From Bradysia coprophila (Eukaryota; Arthropoda; Insecta; Diptera; Sciaridae), in the NCBI RefSeq assembly GCF_014529535.1, contig NW_023503807.1, positions 905,332 through 969,331 on the forward strand: a stretch of 64,000 nucleotides of DNA, written 5' to 3'. The notes below the pieces were generated by a model. The model did not search any database and was not told where the DNA came from. It saw only the letters and a program-made list of their open reading frames with translations. The translations under genes and the position numbers were made by a program. This document shows positions 45,070 through 58,441 of the stretch, in pieces (the first letter of the stretch is position 1; the number at the start of each line of letters is the position of its first letter).

Positions 45070-47160
45070 TGTCGTTGGTGGAACTATTTTAGAGTTGTCA
45101 TCAAAATCAATGCAATGTAAATATTGGTGGATACAAATTAGTCATAATCCTAACCTCTGCAGGTAGCGTTAAATATTGTGATTGTTTGCAAAACAGACCA
45201 CATTCGAGGCAATTGTTCAAACTGCGTAGTGAAATTTGTAGAAATGTTACAATAACACTTACACTGATCGATCTAAGAAAGAAGTTTTTTTTTCACTGAG
45301 CTGAATCTAACTCGTCTTGTCGTATTCTTTTAACAGCATCGAAATAAATGTTGAAATAAACGTAACAAAACAGATTTTCGTTGATCTATTTTGGATTTTA
45401 TTTTCCATCAAACTAAGGGAAACACTCGCACTTTGTGAAATACAACCGTTGTATACATATTGTGTGTAGTATGGAATAGAACCATAAAAGCTATTCTCAC
45501 ACATAAAATTGAAATAAAACTTCAACTCTCACTCGTTCGAAGACAAAGCATACAATTTTTTTTTCGTCTCGTTTTTTTTTGGCAAATTCAATTTTAACAA
45601 AATAACAATCCTTTTATCTTGAATCCAATACACATCTACCATTTTCATATTTTCCTTTTCAAATTGAAATTTATTTCTCGCACATTTTGTCTATTTTGAA
45701 ATGGATTTTCTTACGCTAGAATCGTAGATAAAACCGTCTAGGAAAGGAAAGGAAAAAAAAAACAAAATAAAATAAAAGAGAAATTCCTCCTTTTTATACA
45801 GTTATATTAAAACGATTTTTTGTTACGTGAAATATATGGCCTTGGGTTCATTTTCCTTTTAGGCGCTGAATGTTCACATATTTCACATGCGAACAACACA
45901 TCACCGTACATTTTCATTTTATTTCATATATATAGAGAGAGAGAGAGAAAGAGGAGAAGCGAAGACGAGACACATTTCGGTCGAAGCCGACAAAAAAAAA
46001 GTGTAACAAAAAAGCATGTTTGTGACACAAACGCAATAAAAGCAATTCGGTGTCAGATATGTTTTATGGTTGCGTTATATACCCCATCACAATATTACTT
46101 TTCAACTATGAGAAACATCTTTCTTCCTTTATTTCTGTACTGTCTAACAACATTCGAACGAAAGACGATATTTCTCACCTTATAAGCAAAGAACATAGTG
46201 GAATGGCACACACAGCCAGGTCCCCAAAAATAGACCGACTACCGAAGTGTATTTTGTTTTCTTTGAATAACCATGAATCACCCCTTGGGCATATATTGTC
46301 ATAGAAAATGGAGGAAAAAAACGACATATATCAAGGGTGAGGTTTAGGTCACTAACTAATTTGTATTGACTTTAATGTCCCAGAACGTAATTGAATGAGG
46401 TGGATCCGACCCGTTCACCGTAACATATAGGTGAATAAAAAATAAATATTTACAACAAAGACACGGCCAATTTAATTAACCCAGCTAATTAATTATCTTC
46501 CGGAATCTCTGGTAAAATTTATTGTCGAAAGAAAGAAGAAAAAAAATGAGAAAACTTTTTCTCGGAATTATTTTCCTATTTTTTTCTTCTCACTTTGCCA
46601 TGTAATATACACAGAGTTTCCGAAATGATGCAGAACGAAAGGACGATGTGTTATTGAAAATGATGAACGCTTATGTGATGGTCAAGAGTATAAGTAAAAG
46701 TTGGAATGTTTTTCTAAGTAATTGAAGAAAATTTTTATGGCCTCTCGGAAAACTGGCATCTTTTTTTTTGTTATGGTTTCTGAGTGTACTTCATTTATAG
46801 TAATTAATAAATTAATTTGATGATTGCTGATGAAAAAAAATGGATGAAAAGATCAAACATTGAAGGGTGTTTGGGAATTCATATACAAAAATCGTGGGAG
46901 CATTCACAAGAGCATTGTAAGTAAATATCCCGAATGATAAAGCACCCGCATTAAGGACAACATGAATGGAGCCAAAATAACTGCTGAACTCTTCTACGAT
47001 ATTCAATTATATAATCGGTAGACGACAGATATGTCGTTTGATTTTTTTTGGCTTGTCTTGATAAAATGATATTCGGTGGTTTTATATAAGGCAGTACGAT
47101 ATGGTCCGACTGGACCACAATTACCCTTGATATAAAAACCTCAGTTGTTTAATTAAAATT
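45070..47160. other. Intergenic, no gene supported
   Basis: AT-rich DNA with homopolymer runs and a short (GA)n at about 45933-45955. Frames near 45820-46304 are overlapping, low-complexity and unsupported. Confidence 0.45.
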
Positions 47161-47167
47161 AATTAAA

Positions 47168-49375
47168 AAACCGAAATCGGACGCATTTTCCAGTGGACTT
47201 TTTTATATGTGCCTGGAAAGGTATTCGACCCTAGAAGCCAAAACCACTTTCAAAAAAATTCTTCGAAGTTTGTGTGGCTGGTGAACGGTGATCAAAAACC
47301 GAAAACTTGCACTTTTCTTACAAAAATTTCTCCAGTTACGCGAGCCGTACAGGGCCGTGTGGGGTGTCATTAGAAAGGTAACCACATGTAATATTGAGCC
47401 GAATAGGGACTTATTTAGTTTAAAATTCTGAAGACTTACACTGTTCTTACTGAAATTTCTCGAGGTACACAAAACGTACATGGTCGTATGGGGTATCATT
47501 TGAAAGGTAATTTAATGTGCTTTTGGGCCAAATAGGGTCCTATGTGGTTTGGATGCATCTATGATGAAATATGTACACCTAAACATTTCAACTTCTATTT
47601 CATTAGCAGCTGACAAATACCGACTGAGTAACCGCCTGTTGTTATGGTTCCGATCGCTCTTTCAAAATCGCAAACAAGCGGTCAAGATAAATTCTCACTT
47701 GTCCGTGGTAATTGATGTACTTTCTGGAGTTGGTCAAGGCTCAATCATCGGTCCAACATTTTTCCTGGTGTTTTTCGATGACTCAGACGCTTCACTTACT
47801 GCCACCAGAGGGCTGAACTTCGCCGACGACAAAAAGCTTATACACAACAAAATTTCCACCATTACTGATACTCAGACGCTTCAACAGTCCATCAATGATT
47901 TTCACGACTGGTGTTGTGATAATGGATTCGAATTGAATGCGGGCAAGTGCAAAATAATGACGATCTCCCGTAAACAGCGCCCGGTCCTTGCCGATTATCA
48001 TATAAATGGTCAGCCACTCAAGCGAGTTAACAACGTGAAAGACCTCGGTGTAACTTACAGAGACAACTTTTCATTTGACGCACACTACGAGCTATCATCG
48101 AACAAAGGACACTCCATGTTATCTTTCGTCAAACGCCAATGTTATGGGCGTTTCAACTCCGACACTGCAAAAATGCTCTATAACTCAGTCGTGCGATCTC
48201 ACCTAGAATTCGCCTGCCCGGTTTGGTGGCCCCGGCACGATGTTCACATCCAAACGTTTGAAAGCGTACAAAGGCAGTTTGTTTTGTACGCCAACGCCGA
48301 CCGATACATCCCTTCGAATGATGGAACCCGCCATCTACGTCCATACGTTGATAGATCCAGTGAACTGCACTTACAATCATTAGCAAGACGACGTGTTAAC
48401 GCAGCAGTTTTCTTCATTCACGATGTGTTGACTGGGAAAGTTAACTCTCAACCACTTCGAGATCGTATTGAGTTGTATAGCGAATCAAGAGCATTACGCA
48501 ACCCCCCACTGATTCGCTTAGCAACATACAGACGTGAATACCTGACGAACTCTCCGTTTAATTTTGCATGTCGTCTGTTCAACTTTGCTGCCGCCCATGT
48601 TGACGTTGACCCAACGTTACCTTCACGAGAGTTTCACCGAAATGTTATCGAACTTGACGATTCAACGTTTGGTTCATTTTCATCCTGCTAAATACTGTTT
48701 GCTTCTTTTGACTTGATTACTGATGACAGATGTTTCGTAATTTTCGTTTGTTCTTTTTGACGACACCGTTTCGGTGATTTAATTTGATTTGATTGCTGAT
48801 GATGAATTTTTCGATTTTTTCATTTATTCTATTTGACGACACCTTTTTGGTGATTCAATTTGATAATTAGGTTATTTGACCGTACCACCTTGGTGGACTT
48901 TGGATTAATATTGATTTTCGTTGTTTGTGTTTCTGCTTATCTTCTTGCATTTGAATGATTAATTTCTTACGTTTAATTGGATTTATTGAATTTATTTATG
49001 TTTATGTTTATATCTGTGATATACTTATGTATGCCTTGTACTCGGCTAGAATATAGTAGAGAATAAAATTATTATTCATTCATTCATTCATCGTAGATGC
49101 ATCCAAACCACATAAGACCATATTTGGCCCAAAAACACATTAAATTACCTGTCAAATGACACCCCACACGACCATATACGGCTCCCGTAACTGGAGAAAT
49201 TTTTGTAAGAAAATTGCAACTTTTCGGTTTTTGCTCACCTTTGACTAGCCACACAAACTTCGAAGAATTTTTGAAAGTGGTTTTGGCTTCTAGTGTCGAA
49301 TACCTTTCTAGGCACATATAAAAAAGCCCACTGGAAAATGCGTCCGATTTCGGTAGGCTGTTTTTCAAAAGAACT
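47168..49375. mobile_element. Family D foldback element, copy 2, with a LINE in its centre
   Basis: Left arm about 47168-47565 (CCGAAATCGGACG, CCAGTGG, TTATATGTGCCTGGAAAGGT, to GGTTTGGATGCATCTATG). Right arm about 49090-49375, its inverse (CATCGTAGATGCATCC, then AAACCACATAAGACC, to CCGATTTCGGTAGGCTGTTT). A 5'-truncated LINE occupies the centre of symmetry. The left outer end is truncated relative to copy 1. Confidence 0.72.
47566..49086 (+). mobile_element. 5'-truncated non-LTR retrotransposon with reverse transcriptase C-terminal half
   Basis: An open frame through 48691 (stop) encodes the palm/thumb part of a LINE reverse transcriptase: SGVGQGSIIGPTFFLVF, the catalytic motif as FADD, then WCCDNGFELNAGKCKIM and VKDLGVTY, and the downstream RSHLEFACPVW region. 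This order is typical of CR1/Jockey-group elements. A 3'UTR of about 380 bp ends in an (ATTC)n tail at about 49065-49086. N-terminal endonuclease and fingers are missing, so it cannot move by itself, but the remaining frame has no stop, so it is fairly recent. Confidence 0.85.
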
Positions 49376-49379
49376 CCTC

Positions 49380-52300
49380 TATAGCAAAAGTACATCCAGG
49401 TCAGGGTCGGACTGCCTATCGAAAAGCGCTTCGAAAATTTGTAGAAGGCTCTTCGGTCATACAAAAAAAAATGGCCGGACCAGAGCCAGGCCATTGTGGC
49501 CATTGTTTCGTTTGTACCCTCTAGAGTAGATGCTGATTCTTTTTTTTTTAACCATTATAAAAATCCACATCAAAATATTCGATTCGTAAATTTTAAGCAT
49601 CTTTAGTGAACAAATTGTTACGGCATACGAGAACCGTATGATTTCTTTTTGCAACAATTTAACCGAATTTCTTCATTATTCTCAAAGTTACTTATATTTT
49701 GTATAAGACCGTAATTTTTCGTGCAGGCAAAATAAATCACTACAAAGCATGTTCATAGATCATTTTTCCGCCACACCAAATAACCATAAAAAATGTAATT
49801 TTATTGAAATTTTCGTAAGCATAAATTTGAATTTATTGTAATGACGGGTGTGAGCGCGAAACATTGTTACAAATAAGAGTATATACAGAATATCTTCCCG
49901 AAAAAAAGGCTCAGCGAAAACGTATCGCTCCAGTTATATATGACTCGGTTCCCATATGCTGGCACAATAATGGAATAGGATTTTCCCGAACATTTTCTTT
50001 CAATAAATTTATATATTTTCGACAAACAGAAATTTGAATGTCTTTATTATTTGTCTGAATGGATTTTCATTTTCGTGTGTCTAACTGTGAACGGGAATTC
50101 TGCCAATATTTCAGTATCAGAAGCCTTAGTTCCCGGGATATAATATGCGTATAGTGTAAGACTGACTTCGTGCACTCTACATGTTCCTGATGGTTTCTGA
50201 TGGTGGGTGAGAAGAGAAGTAAAAAAAAATTGCTGAAAAATAAATAAAATTCTTGTCGGCTGTGTAAGTTGTGTGTGGTATAAAGGAAGTGGAGAGTATA
50301 AGAAAAATGGCATTTGTCTGTGGGGGGTAGTTACATTGCAACCTTTTTTTGTATATTTTTTTCCCCGTTATCTAAGGCGGTATAAAATACTTTACGAATG
50401 GAATTAATTTATTGACATGTAAAAGGCGAGCGAATTGACTTGTTTACGAGTGATATTGCGGTTAGGCGTGGCAGCAATGGCTGGAATAGACGGTTTTCGA
50501 TTTTTATTTATTTTAGTTTTTTCATTGCCAAAATGAAGAGTGTTTGTTTTCGTGAATTACCAAAAGGCTTTCTGTCTGATAGCATGTTTGAAGCCATAAT
50601 ATTTAACATTCAAAATTTATCTGAATCGCAAAAAAAATGTTATCGAATGGAGATGGGCGGCAGAGTGTAGGCATTGAAATATATATTTTGTTTAAATATT
50701 GTAAGCAAATTCTAAAGACAAAAAGAATGTGAACCTAGAGATGGCAAGTATATCATGCAATTATCGAATCTACTACTTCTATATGTGTATGTGTGGTATG
50801 ATTAACATTATGCATCAGCTCGTCAAAATAAACATTTGGACACAGATGCATAATATTTATTACTTCATTAGCCGATACATAAATTTTGCGATATTGAGTC
50901 TGAATCAGCCAGAGTTGTTTTGTTGTCGTTATCTAAAAATTTGATTAAAAATCTCTATTCTTTCATTGAAGTTCACAGTATGTGAACAGAACCTATGTGA
51001 AATGAAAATGGAACATTTACCGAGCCCCAAGTCTATCTGTGTCATCTCTCTGTCCTTCATAATACCTGATGGTTTGCGTGTGTTCCCATAAATAATGAGT
51101 TTTATGGATGTGTTTTATAACAAATAAAACCGAATGTGGTTTATTTGACGAAAACAAAGAAGTTCGAAAATAAAATGTAAATTGACCAACCAAATGATAT
51201 AGTTATCATTATCACTTATCAACAGTAAAACAAACAACAGAAATAATTGATCAATTATTTCCCCCCGGCTCACCATTCACACCATTCGACATAGAACACT
51301 TATTATTCGTTTTATGCATGGCCATTTCGGTTTTAATTTTGTTGATTGACATAAATAGTTCGAAATGGATACACAACACACATCGGGTGTAATATTTAGT
51401 ACACACAAACAGATCGAAATCGAATATTATTCATTTTCCATATTTTTCCATTTTCGTTGATTGTTCGGAATAGTTTCTGATCGCCTCACTATTATTCTCG
51501 GTGCAATTGGACAGTATGAAGACGACTATTATTTTATCGTAATTGTAGCAGCAACAGTTGTTTTGTTAGTAAAGTAAGTGTTTTGTGTTATACGCGTATT
51601 TTTTTCGTTTATTTATTTTCGTTTGTATGTTGACACATAAAACTATATAATATGGCCGTTGGTATGTTTATGCAATATATTTACAGAGGATATAAATAAA
51701 AATAAAACTTGTGAATAGAGTCCGTTTTCATATCATTTCGAATTTATGAAAGGATAATGGAGTGGAATGGGAACTGTTTACGATCGAAAATAAATTTACT
51801 GTGAAACGCGCGATTCCAGATTTTATGGTATCAATTCAATTAGTAATTAGATTTTATGTACTTCATAATTGTAATAAAAAATATTTTATTCGACCCTACC
51901 CAGTATTCCGATCATTGCTTCGACTACGAACGAATATGTCCTTCGACAATCGCTCTTTATACTTAATATGAAAGGTCTTCTTCCTACAGCATCATCATTA
52001 ATTGTACCAAATTTAATGCTTCATGGCGAACGACCTGCCACAATTTCCACATCTACCTTGAACAACCATAAGAATGGTTTTATATCGGAAATTATCTCAA
52101 AAATATCTATCCCAAAGCATATGCTTAGAAATGTGAAGTCGTAATCGCCACATCGTGCTCCAATTATACCTCCTCAACAAAGGTAGCAAAATTATTGTGA
52201 TTACGAAGTTCTCATGAATTTTCCAAAATTTAATTGAGATACAAATGGAGATATGGCTAATTCTGGTTCCAACAATATAAATCGCATACCATCGCCGTAG

Positions 52301-54180
52301 TAATGCCGAAATATTATTGCTATCCGCAAGGTATGCGCATTTTGAAAATATTTCGTTTAATTGGTCAAAAAATTAGGAATTTGGAAAAGCAAATCACTAA
52401 AATGTTTTTGTTACAACAGCGGTATGTTTGTCAAACATTAATTGTAGATCAGTGCAGTACAAACATTTTTCAAATCTCTCCGTCCAGTACATATATTCTT
52501 CTCGGAAATGATAGCGAAGGCAGCTATGAAAGTCGTTTTTGCTTAGAAGAATTATTTTTCTGTAATTGCCAGCAACAACAAAAATTGGAGCAAAATAACT
52601 TATTTTCGGGAGAATATTTTTCCCGATTTTTCCTAAAAATGTTCGAATTTTGCCAAACTTTTTTTTTATGTTGAAAAATTGAGGAAAACATTCCCCATAA
52701 TTCCCCTATAATAGTCCATGTTTCTTACTTCTAATTAAACCTGTCTTTCACCCGTTGATCATGCAAAAGATTGATGTGGAACAGATACAACTGTAATGCA
52801 GAACGTTAACATCAGAGAAAATTTAATTGAGATTATTTTAGCATCAAATTGACGTGATGTTCTCGGTTTTACGCATTGAAATAATTTACAATTTGCATAT
52901 CAAAACATACACAAAATCAACAGACAATCAAAATAAAACAAGAAATGGATATCCAATGCACGCTCATGTATATATAAATAAATGGTAACTTTCCGGACCG
53001 ATGACAGGGCCGAGACCCCCGCATTAGCATAAATTCAATTCATAGAACAACAAAATTAAATCTTATTCCTTCTGCGAAATAATTCTTTATTCATTCTGCA
53101 TCAATATTCCAGTTATAAAATTATAATGAAGCCGAAAATTTGTTACGATTTTGTTATATTGTTTATTGCTGTATTCAAGTCAGAGAGAGAATATAACCAG
53201 AAGAAAAACACCACGAAGACAAAAGGCTTTCGCCGACTTGATTATCATATCCATCGAATAAAATGGCAACAGAATTTTCATATTTCTGTTCCAGAATTTA
53301 TGCTGTTTCAAAGTGACAGGGAGGAGTTGTGTGAAATATTTTTCGAGTTTGAGCAAGTTTTTGTTATCGTTAACAGAACCCCTCCGCATTTCGACAAACA
53401 AGTGTAGTTGCCATATAGAATATAGGCAACAATAACTTGGGTGGAAGCGCCAGCTATAATTTATAATTTGTAAGTAATTAATAAAGCAACGCGAAAATAA
53501 TTTATTATTATTTCATTCCCTACACCCCCCCGTTTTATGATTACTTTGAAATAATAGACTTCCGTTAGCAACACATGTGTTGTCACATTGGAATTATTAT
53601 ATAGCATGGCCTAACGAACTATGTCAAATTTGTAAAGTTATTTTTTATTGAGACGCGAGATTTATTGAAGTAATATTTCGAAAACGTGTGTGTATGTTGC
53701 TCTGGGTTGAAAGATATGAAAAGTTATGTGTTTAATATAACGATGATAAAACGGGCGCTATACGTGAAAGCGTCGCCTCACATTAATAATCTTTCAGTAC
53801 ATTTCTATATCGACTCTGTTACTCTACATTTCATGTCAACAGACCTAAATTATTTGCAAGGAAAAATGCACTTTTTTGAATTACACAAATACGATTAATT
53901 GACTGGTTGGTTAATGAGTGTAGACCAGCAACGATGATTTACGAAACTAAATTGACTCTTATGTTTCTAACATGTCGTAATTATTCAAAAAATTAAATAT
54001 TTTAGTCACTTTACGTAACTTCAAACGGCAAAATAAATAGGACATTCGATATTTTTAACGTTGTGAATTGGCAATGGACTGTTAGAATATCTATAGATCA
54101 TCGTCAAGAAACGGTACTTTCAGACGTAACCTCACTTAAGTTTCGTTAAATGTTTCGTTCATTCATTCATTTGTATGAAA
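49380..54180. other. Long intergenic region, no gene supported
   Basis: AT-rich DNA. Frames such as 52303-52674 (123 codons) and 53126-53407 lack recognisable domains or conserved splice structure. No tRNA, rRNA or repeat with clear ends was found. Could include distal exons or regulatory DNA that cannot be read from one sequence. Confidence 0.4.
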
Positions 54181-54182
54181 TT

Positions 54183-54960
54183 TTTTGGGATGACAGATGG
54201 CACTTCCTAACTTCCATCGGATTTTTCGATGGATCTGGGTTGTTTTCGATATAAGTGAGGTGTTCCGAGGTTGGTTCCTGAATTTTGGGATGAGAGATGA
54301 TTCCTCTGGCACTTCCTAACTTCCATCGGATTTTTCAATGGATTTGGGTTATTTTCGATATAAGTGAGGTGTTCCGAGGTTGGTTCCAGAATTTTGGGAT
54401 GAGAGATGATTCCTCTGGCACTTCCCAACTTCAATCGGATTTTTCAATGGATTTGGGTTATTTTCGATATAAGTGAGGTGTTCGGAGGTTGGTTCCTAAA
54501 TTTTGGGATGAGAGTTGATTCCTCTGGCACTTCCCAACTTCCATCGGATTTGGGTTATTTTCGATATAAGTGAGGTGTAAATAGCCTCAATACGAACAAC
54601 ACACACTCTACGGATAATAGCGGCAGAGTCGAAATTTTGCTTGATTTTTGCAGGTGGTTCCAGGTGGTTCCGGGTGGTACCTGTAGTCCAATCGAAAAGT
54701 GATGTATGGAAGGTACACCTTATTTTTGATAATGTACAAGTCGTCCATACATCATTTTGTCCAAAAACTTCAAATTTAGCCGATATAATTTTGGGTCATT
54801 TTGACTCTGCCGCTATTATCCGTAGTGTGTGCTGTTCGTATTGAGGCTATTTAGTGAGGTGTTCCGAGGTTGGTTCCTAAATTTTGGGATGAGAGACGAT
54901 TCCTCTGGCACTTCATAACTTCCATCGGATTTTTCGATGGATTTGAGCTGTTGTCGACAT
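54183..54960. repeat. Minisatellite, about five units of 112 bp
   Basis: The unit runs TTTTGGGATGAGAGATGATT, CCTCTGGCACTTCC, AACTTCCATCGGATTTTTC, GATATAAGTGAGGTGTTCCG, AGGTTGGTTCC. The fourth unit is split by the MITE at 54579-54852. Open frames through it follow from its period. Confidence 0.85.
54579..54852. mobile_element. MITE, 274 bp, with 10 bp target duplication
   Basis: Inverted ends AAATAGCCTCAATACGAACA, extending to about 50 bp (GGATAATAGCGGCAGAGTC). Flanked by AGTGAGGTGT at 54569-54578 and 54853-54862. Neighbouring minisatellite units show the empty site GATATAAGTGAGGTGTTCCG with one copy. A 9-10 bp duplication suggests the Mutator-like superfamily. The interior is unique and non-coding. 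Confidence 0.85.
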
Positions 54961-55006
54961 GAGATGCTTACAAAACTAGTACCCATAAACTTCCAAAAGA
55001 ACTGAT

Positions 55007-55415
55007 ATCCGCCAAAAAACCCTAAAGGGTGAAAGTGTGACGGAAGTCCCTGTTTCTACTTACAAAATAACTGATATCGCTGAGGGTGACGCTTTCTGAG
55101 GCGAATGTTTTATCAAAAAAAAATTGACCCAAAAAATTTAAGAAAGAAAATTTTAGAAACAATTGCGTCACCTGTGGCAGATGATTTAGGACATATTTTT
55201 CCCTGTGTTAACTATTTTCCTAACATTAGTTTCCTCAACATCTGCCACTTGTGACGCAATTTTTTCTAAAATTTTCTTTCTTAAATTTTTTGGGTCAATT
55301 TTTTGTTGATAAGACTTTCGCCTCAGAAAGCGTCACCCTCAGCGATATCAGTTATTTTGTAAGTAGAAACTAGGACTTGCGTCACAATTTCACCCTTTAG
55401 GGTTTTTTGGCGGAT
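55007..55415. mobile_element. Foldback element B, diverged relative of the family A 3' end
   Basis: Arms of about 180 bp run inward from ATCCGCCAAAAAACCCTAAA. They contain the same ordered motifs as the family A foldback: an end hairpin (ACCCT-TT-AGGGT here), GTGACG(G/C)AAGTCC, AACTGATATCGCTGAGGGTG, GCGTCAC and CATCTGCCAC. The loop is about 60 bp. Only the foldback part is present; the 5' half of the element is absent. Confidence 0.7.
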
Positions 55416-55429
55416 TAAATATACAGCGG

Positions 55430-56828
55430 AACTGAGCGAATCTTCTCTTTGCATCGATCTATTGAGTCCCAGGTGCCGATTCTCATGAATTTAAGAATTC
55501 ATAACTTGACAGCTGTCACCTTAAAAGTTTCGAATCATTGACCACTCTTAGCATTAAGCAGACAATTGTCAAGATACTAATTCTTAAATGTATGAGAACT
55601 GGCGCCCAGTGCCTGAATACTAGTAAATTTGGCAGTAATTTCACATTTTATGGGAACCGATCATCTCGGAAAATATAATTTGGAACCATTTCCCCAGCCC
55701 TAAAATGCAGTGATTTTCTTACATTTTTTCATATTTTCCCATTTTGTGAGACATTATGGAAAATGTAGGACAATTTAAGAAACATTTTTCCAAAAACAGT
55801 TCCAGCTAAAACTTCAATGCCAACGTGAAGGCAACATTTTCCATTGTGGATCTTGTCTTGGCGATAATAACATCGAAAATCGCTTGTCAGGCCAAAAATG
55901 TATTCCAACAATTTTACCGTCTGCTGTGGTAATTATTTTTCAGTAAAGTCCTCTTCATGACAATAAATACTTACACAAAAATGAAGTAAGCGATTTTTCT
56001 TTAGTGTCGAATTTTCCAGTCACACTAAATATTCATATTTTCTTATTAAGTGATAAATCCAGTCAAGTTTAAATTGTTTTTCATCTTTTCGTTTTTTATA
56101 CTTTCCATGAACACTTATGGAAATTTCCGCAGATAAAGTTAGTTTTTATACGAAAAGTTTTCAATTTATCAACAGAAAAATTCTATTTATATCTACATAT
56201 CTACGTAAATATATGTGAACAACGAGCATATATCCCGAAAACCCAACGGAAAATGCCAGACTGCAAAGTTATGAATTAGAAAGCACAAGTGAAACTTCAT
56301 TCAACGGTGTAGTATATCTAACTATGCACTACACTACACACATACACATCCAATATTCTTACAACACTACTTTGACATGGCGTTGTTCACTTATTTTCCA
56401 AATCACATGATTTATTTTCCGAGAAAGATTTTTCAATAGATGAAAATAACTAAAAGAAGAACCGAAAAAAAAGAAACTTTCTCTGCTTTGTAAAGTTTTT
56501 AGATGGAATTTATTGGTGACAAATTGTGATGGGATGGACTCTCGAGAGTCAGTTTATACGGAGAATTTTCTCCATTTTTTTTGGCAAAAAAAAGAAACTT
56601 TTAATGAATTGGCAGTTTGGATGGTAAATGCCGGATCATTTATACATTTTTATATGCGAACTCGTTTGGTTTGTATTTCACATTCATCAGTACTGGTATA
56701 AATGGACATTGAAGTGGATTACTTTGTGGGTAAGTTTTGAACTACGGTTTTTATTATCGAAAGACAATTTATTGTCCCCAGCACTTGTTTTATTGGTACA
56801 CATCTTTGTAACATTAGAGGTAAATCGT
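55430..56828. other. Intergenic, no gene supported
   Basis: AT-rich DNA downstream (3') of the minus-strand OBP gene. Nothing recognised. Confidence 0.45.
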
Positions 56829-57353
56829 TTATATAGCTTTATGCGCAATATAGCATTGATAGATTTTGTATGCAGTTTCGCACGGAGTAGAGCCCAATCT
56901 CAGTTTGCAAGTGTTAACCAACGCTTCAGCTTTGTTCCTATCCGCATTAATCGATAGCTTTTCTATAGCAACTTCGTCCAGAAACTCACCTTCGGCATTC
57001 ATAAATCCTGACTCCTCGAAAAAGCATTTAGCAAAGCACTGGTAAGCGGTCAAATTGAAATTTTAGTATTTTTTCAGCCTAATCCTATTCACAATTCTCA
57101 CCTCGATATTTGTGTCTGTGACGGAGAAGTCACCCATCAAAACTTTCATCACATCGTCCCGGCTTACACCAATTTTCGCCGTGCACTTCTCAACGTGCAC
57201 TAAAGCTTTCTTCTTTTGTTCATCGGTGATTGCCTTCCGATTGCATATAAATCATTAAATTTCATCGAGAAAAAGAACACCTTAAGATTAACTTACTGTA
57301 CAAACAGTCACGATAGCAGCTATCACAATAATGATTCGTAATGACTTGGCCAT
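56829..57353 (-). CDS. Odorant-binding protein (OBP3), three exons
   Basis: Exons 57353-57297, 57233-57102 and 57038-56829, all phase 0, give 132 residues. Exon 1 is the signal peptide MAKSLRIIIVIAAIVTVCT. The mature part has six cysteines in OBP spacing: VEKC, then CFAKC (three residues between C2 and C3), NTC, TPC and YQC (eight residues between C5 and C6). It differs strongly from OBP1/OBP2 in sequence and exon number, so it is a separate lineage of the PBP/GOBP family. TATAAATT on the minus strand is at 57434-57427, 74-81 bp before the ATG. It lies near, and on the same strand as, the carboxylesterase gene. Confidence 0.92.
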
Positions 57354-57426
57354 TTTTACACCGATTCCGTTGTATTAACAAAGAATTACCTCACCGAAAT
57401 GATTTCTGGTGGAGAAGAGCAACTGC

Positions 57427-57434
57427 AATTTATA
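57427..57434 (-). promoter_or_regulatory. TATA box of OBP3
   Basis: TATAAATT on the minus strand at the same distance from the ATG as the TATA boxes of OBP1 and OBP2. Confidence 0.5.
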
Positions 57435-57439
57435 CAGAA

Positions 57440-58330
57440 AACGAAAAGATAATTATGATGTATATGCATCGTTTAGCAGGTACGGTATTAGGTACGGCAA
57501 TTACGTTTTCTTTTAGATTTTCTTAATTGATTTATCTGCATATTGTTGTTATACTTGTCTAATTTGTTTATGTGGAATAAATGACATTCATTCTGTAATT
57601 GACATTGGTGATTTGCTGCCATTGTCACGGTCATTATCGCGAACGAAAATAGGTTTACTTCTGTGAAATTTGAGATAATTTGTTTGTTTTTTTCGAAAAA
57701 CCAATTGAGGAAATTGTAAAATTTGTGTACAACATTGGCAAAATTGTAGTTTCAACAATAGAAATACGCATTGAAGGTCTCACGACAGCTACGGTCCTTC
57801 AAACAATATATATATATGAAAAACAAACGGTTAAGTTTTTATTACTCATCGCATTCGTGTTTTCGTTTTAAAAAATCTTTCGATGGATTTAAGCTTTTTT
57901 TGTATTCCACTGATATATTCCACTTTTCCAATAATCTAAACGAATCTCTGAAGCCATCAAAAGCACACAACGATACGGTGTCTGACCTTTCAAGCCTTAC
58001 AAGAATTCCTTTAAAAATAAGCCCTGACCACTGTACGATAAAGAAACATTTGGACTTTAAGAATACTGTAATTCTCGTTGTCCAGGCGCGTTTTTGAAAT
58101 TTACAAGGCTAGAGAACTGTAACCAATTTTTGAGGAAACATTCGAAAGAAGCTCTTTGACGAATGCATTGTTTTCGCGCTTTACTTTATCATCACTGCTA
58201 TATTTTTAAACTGAAAACAACGCACTTCAAGCAAAACTGGTCCTCTAAATAGGGTACTGAAACTTGTACTTTTTACACTGTAAAAAGAGTGGGGATAAAA
58301 TTTCATACAAAAAGTACTCTATTTGGCAGG
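57440..58330. other. Intergenic, no gene supported
   Basis: 5' flank of OBP3 and AT-rich DNA; overlapping short frames at 57680-58097 have no recognisable content. Confidence 0.45.
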
Positions 58331-58335
58331 TTGCT

Positions 58336-58441
58336 AGGAATTTCGCGCCGCATCATTCACAATAATTGATAAAATGACACATTTTGTATAAGGAAAATGT
58401 CACTTTGTGGTTTATTGTGAATGACACGGCGCGAAATTCCT
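58336..58441. mobile_element. MITE with AGGAATTTCGCGCCG ends
   Basis: AGGAATTTCGCGCCG...TCATTCACAATA on the left and its inverse TATTGTGAATGACACGGCGC... on the right; about 30 bp arms and a short loop. No clear target duplication. Confidence 0.65.

Noticed and set aside
54207..54434. Minus-strand frame with a repeated peptide
   Set aside because: It is a translation of the 112 bp minisatellite.
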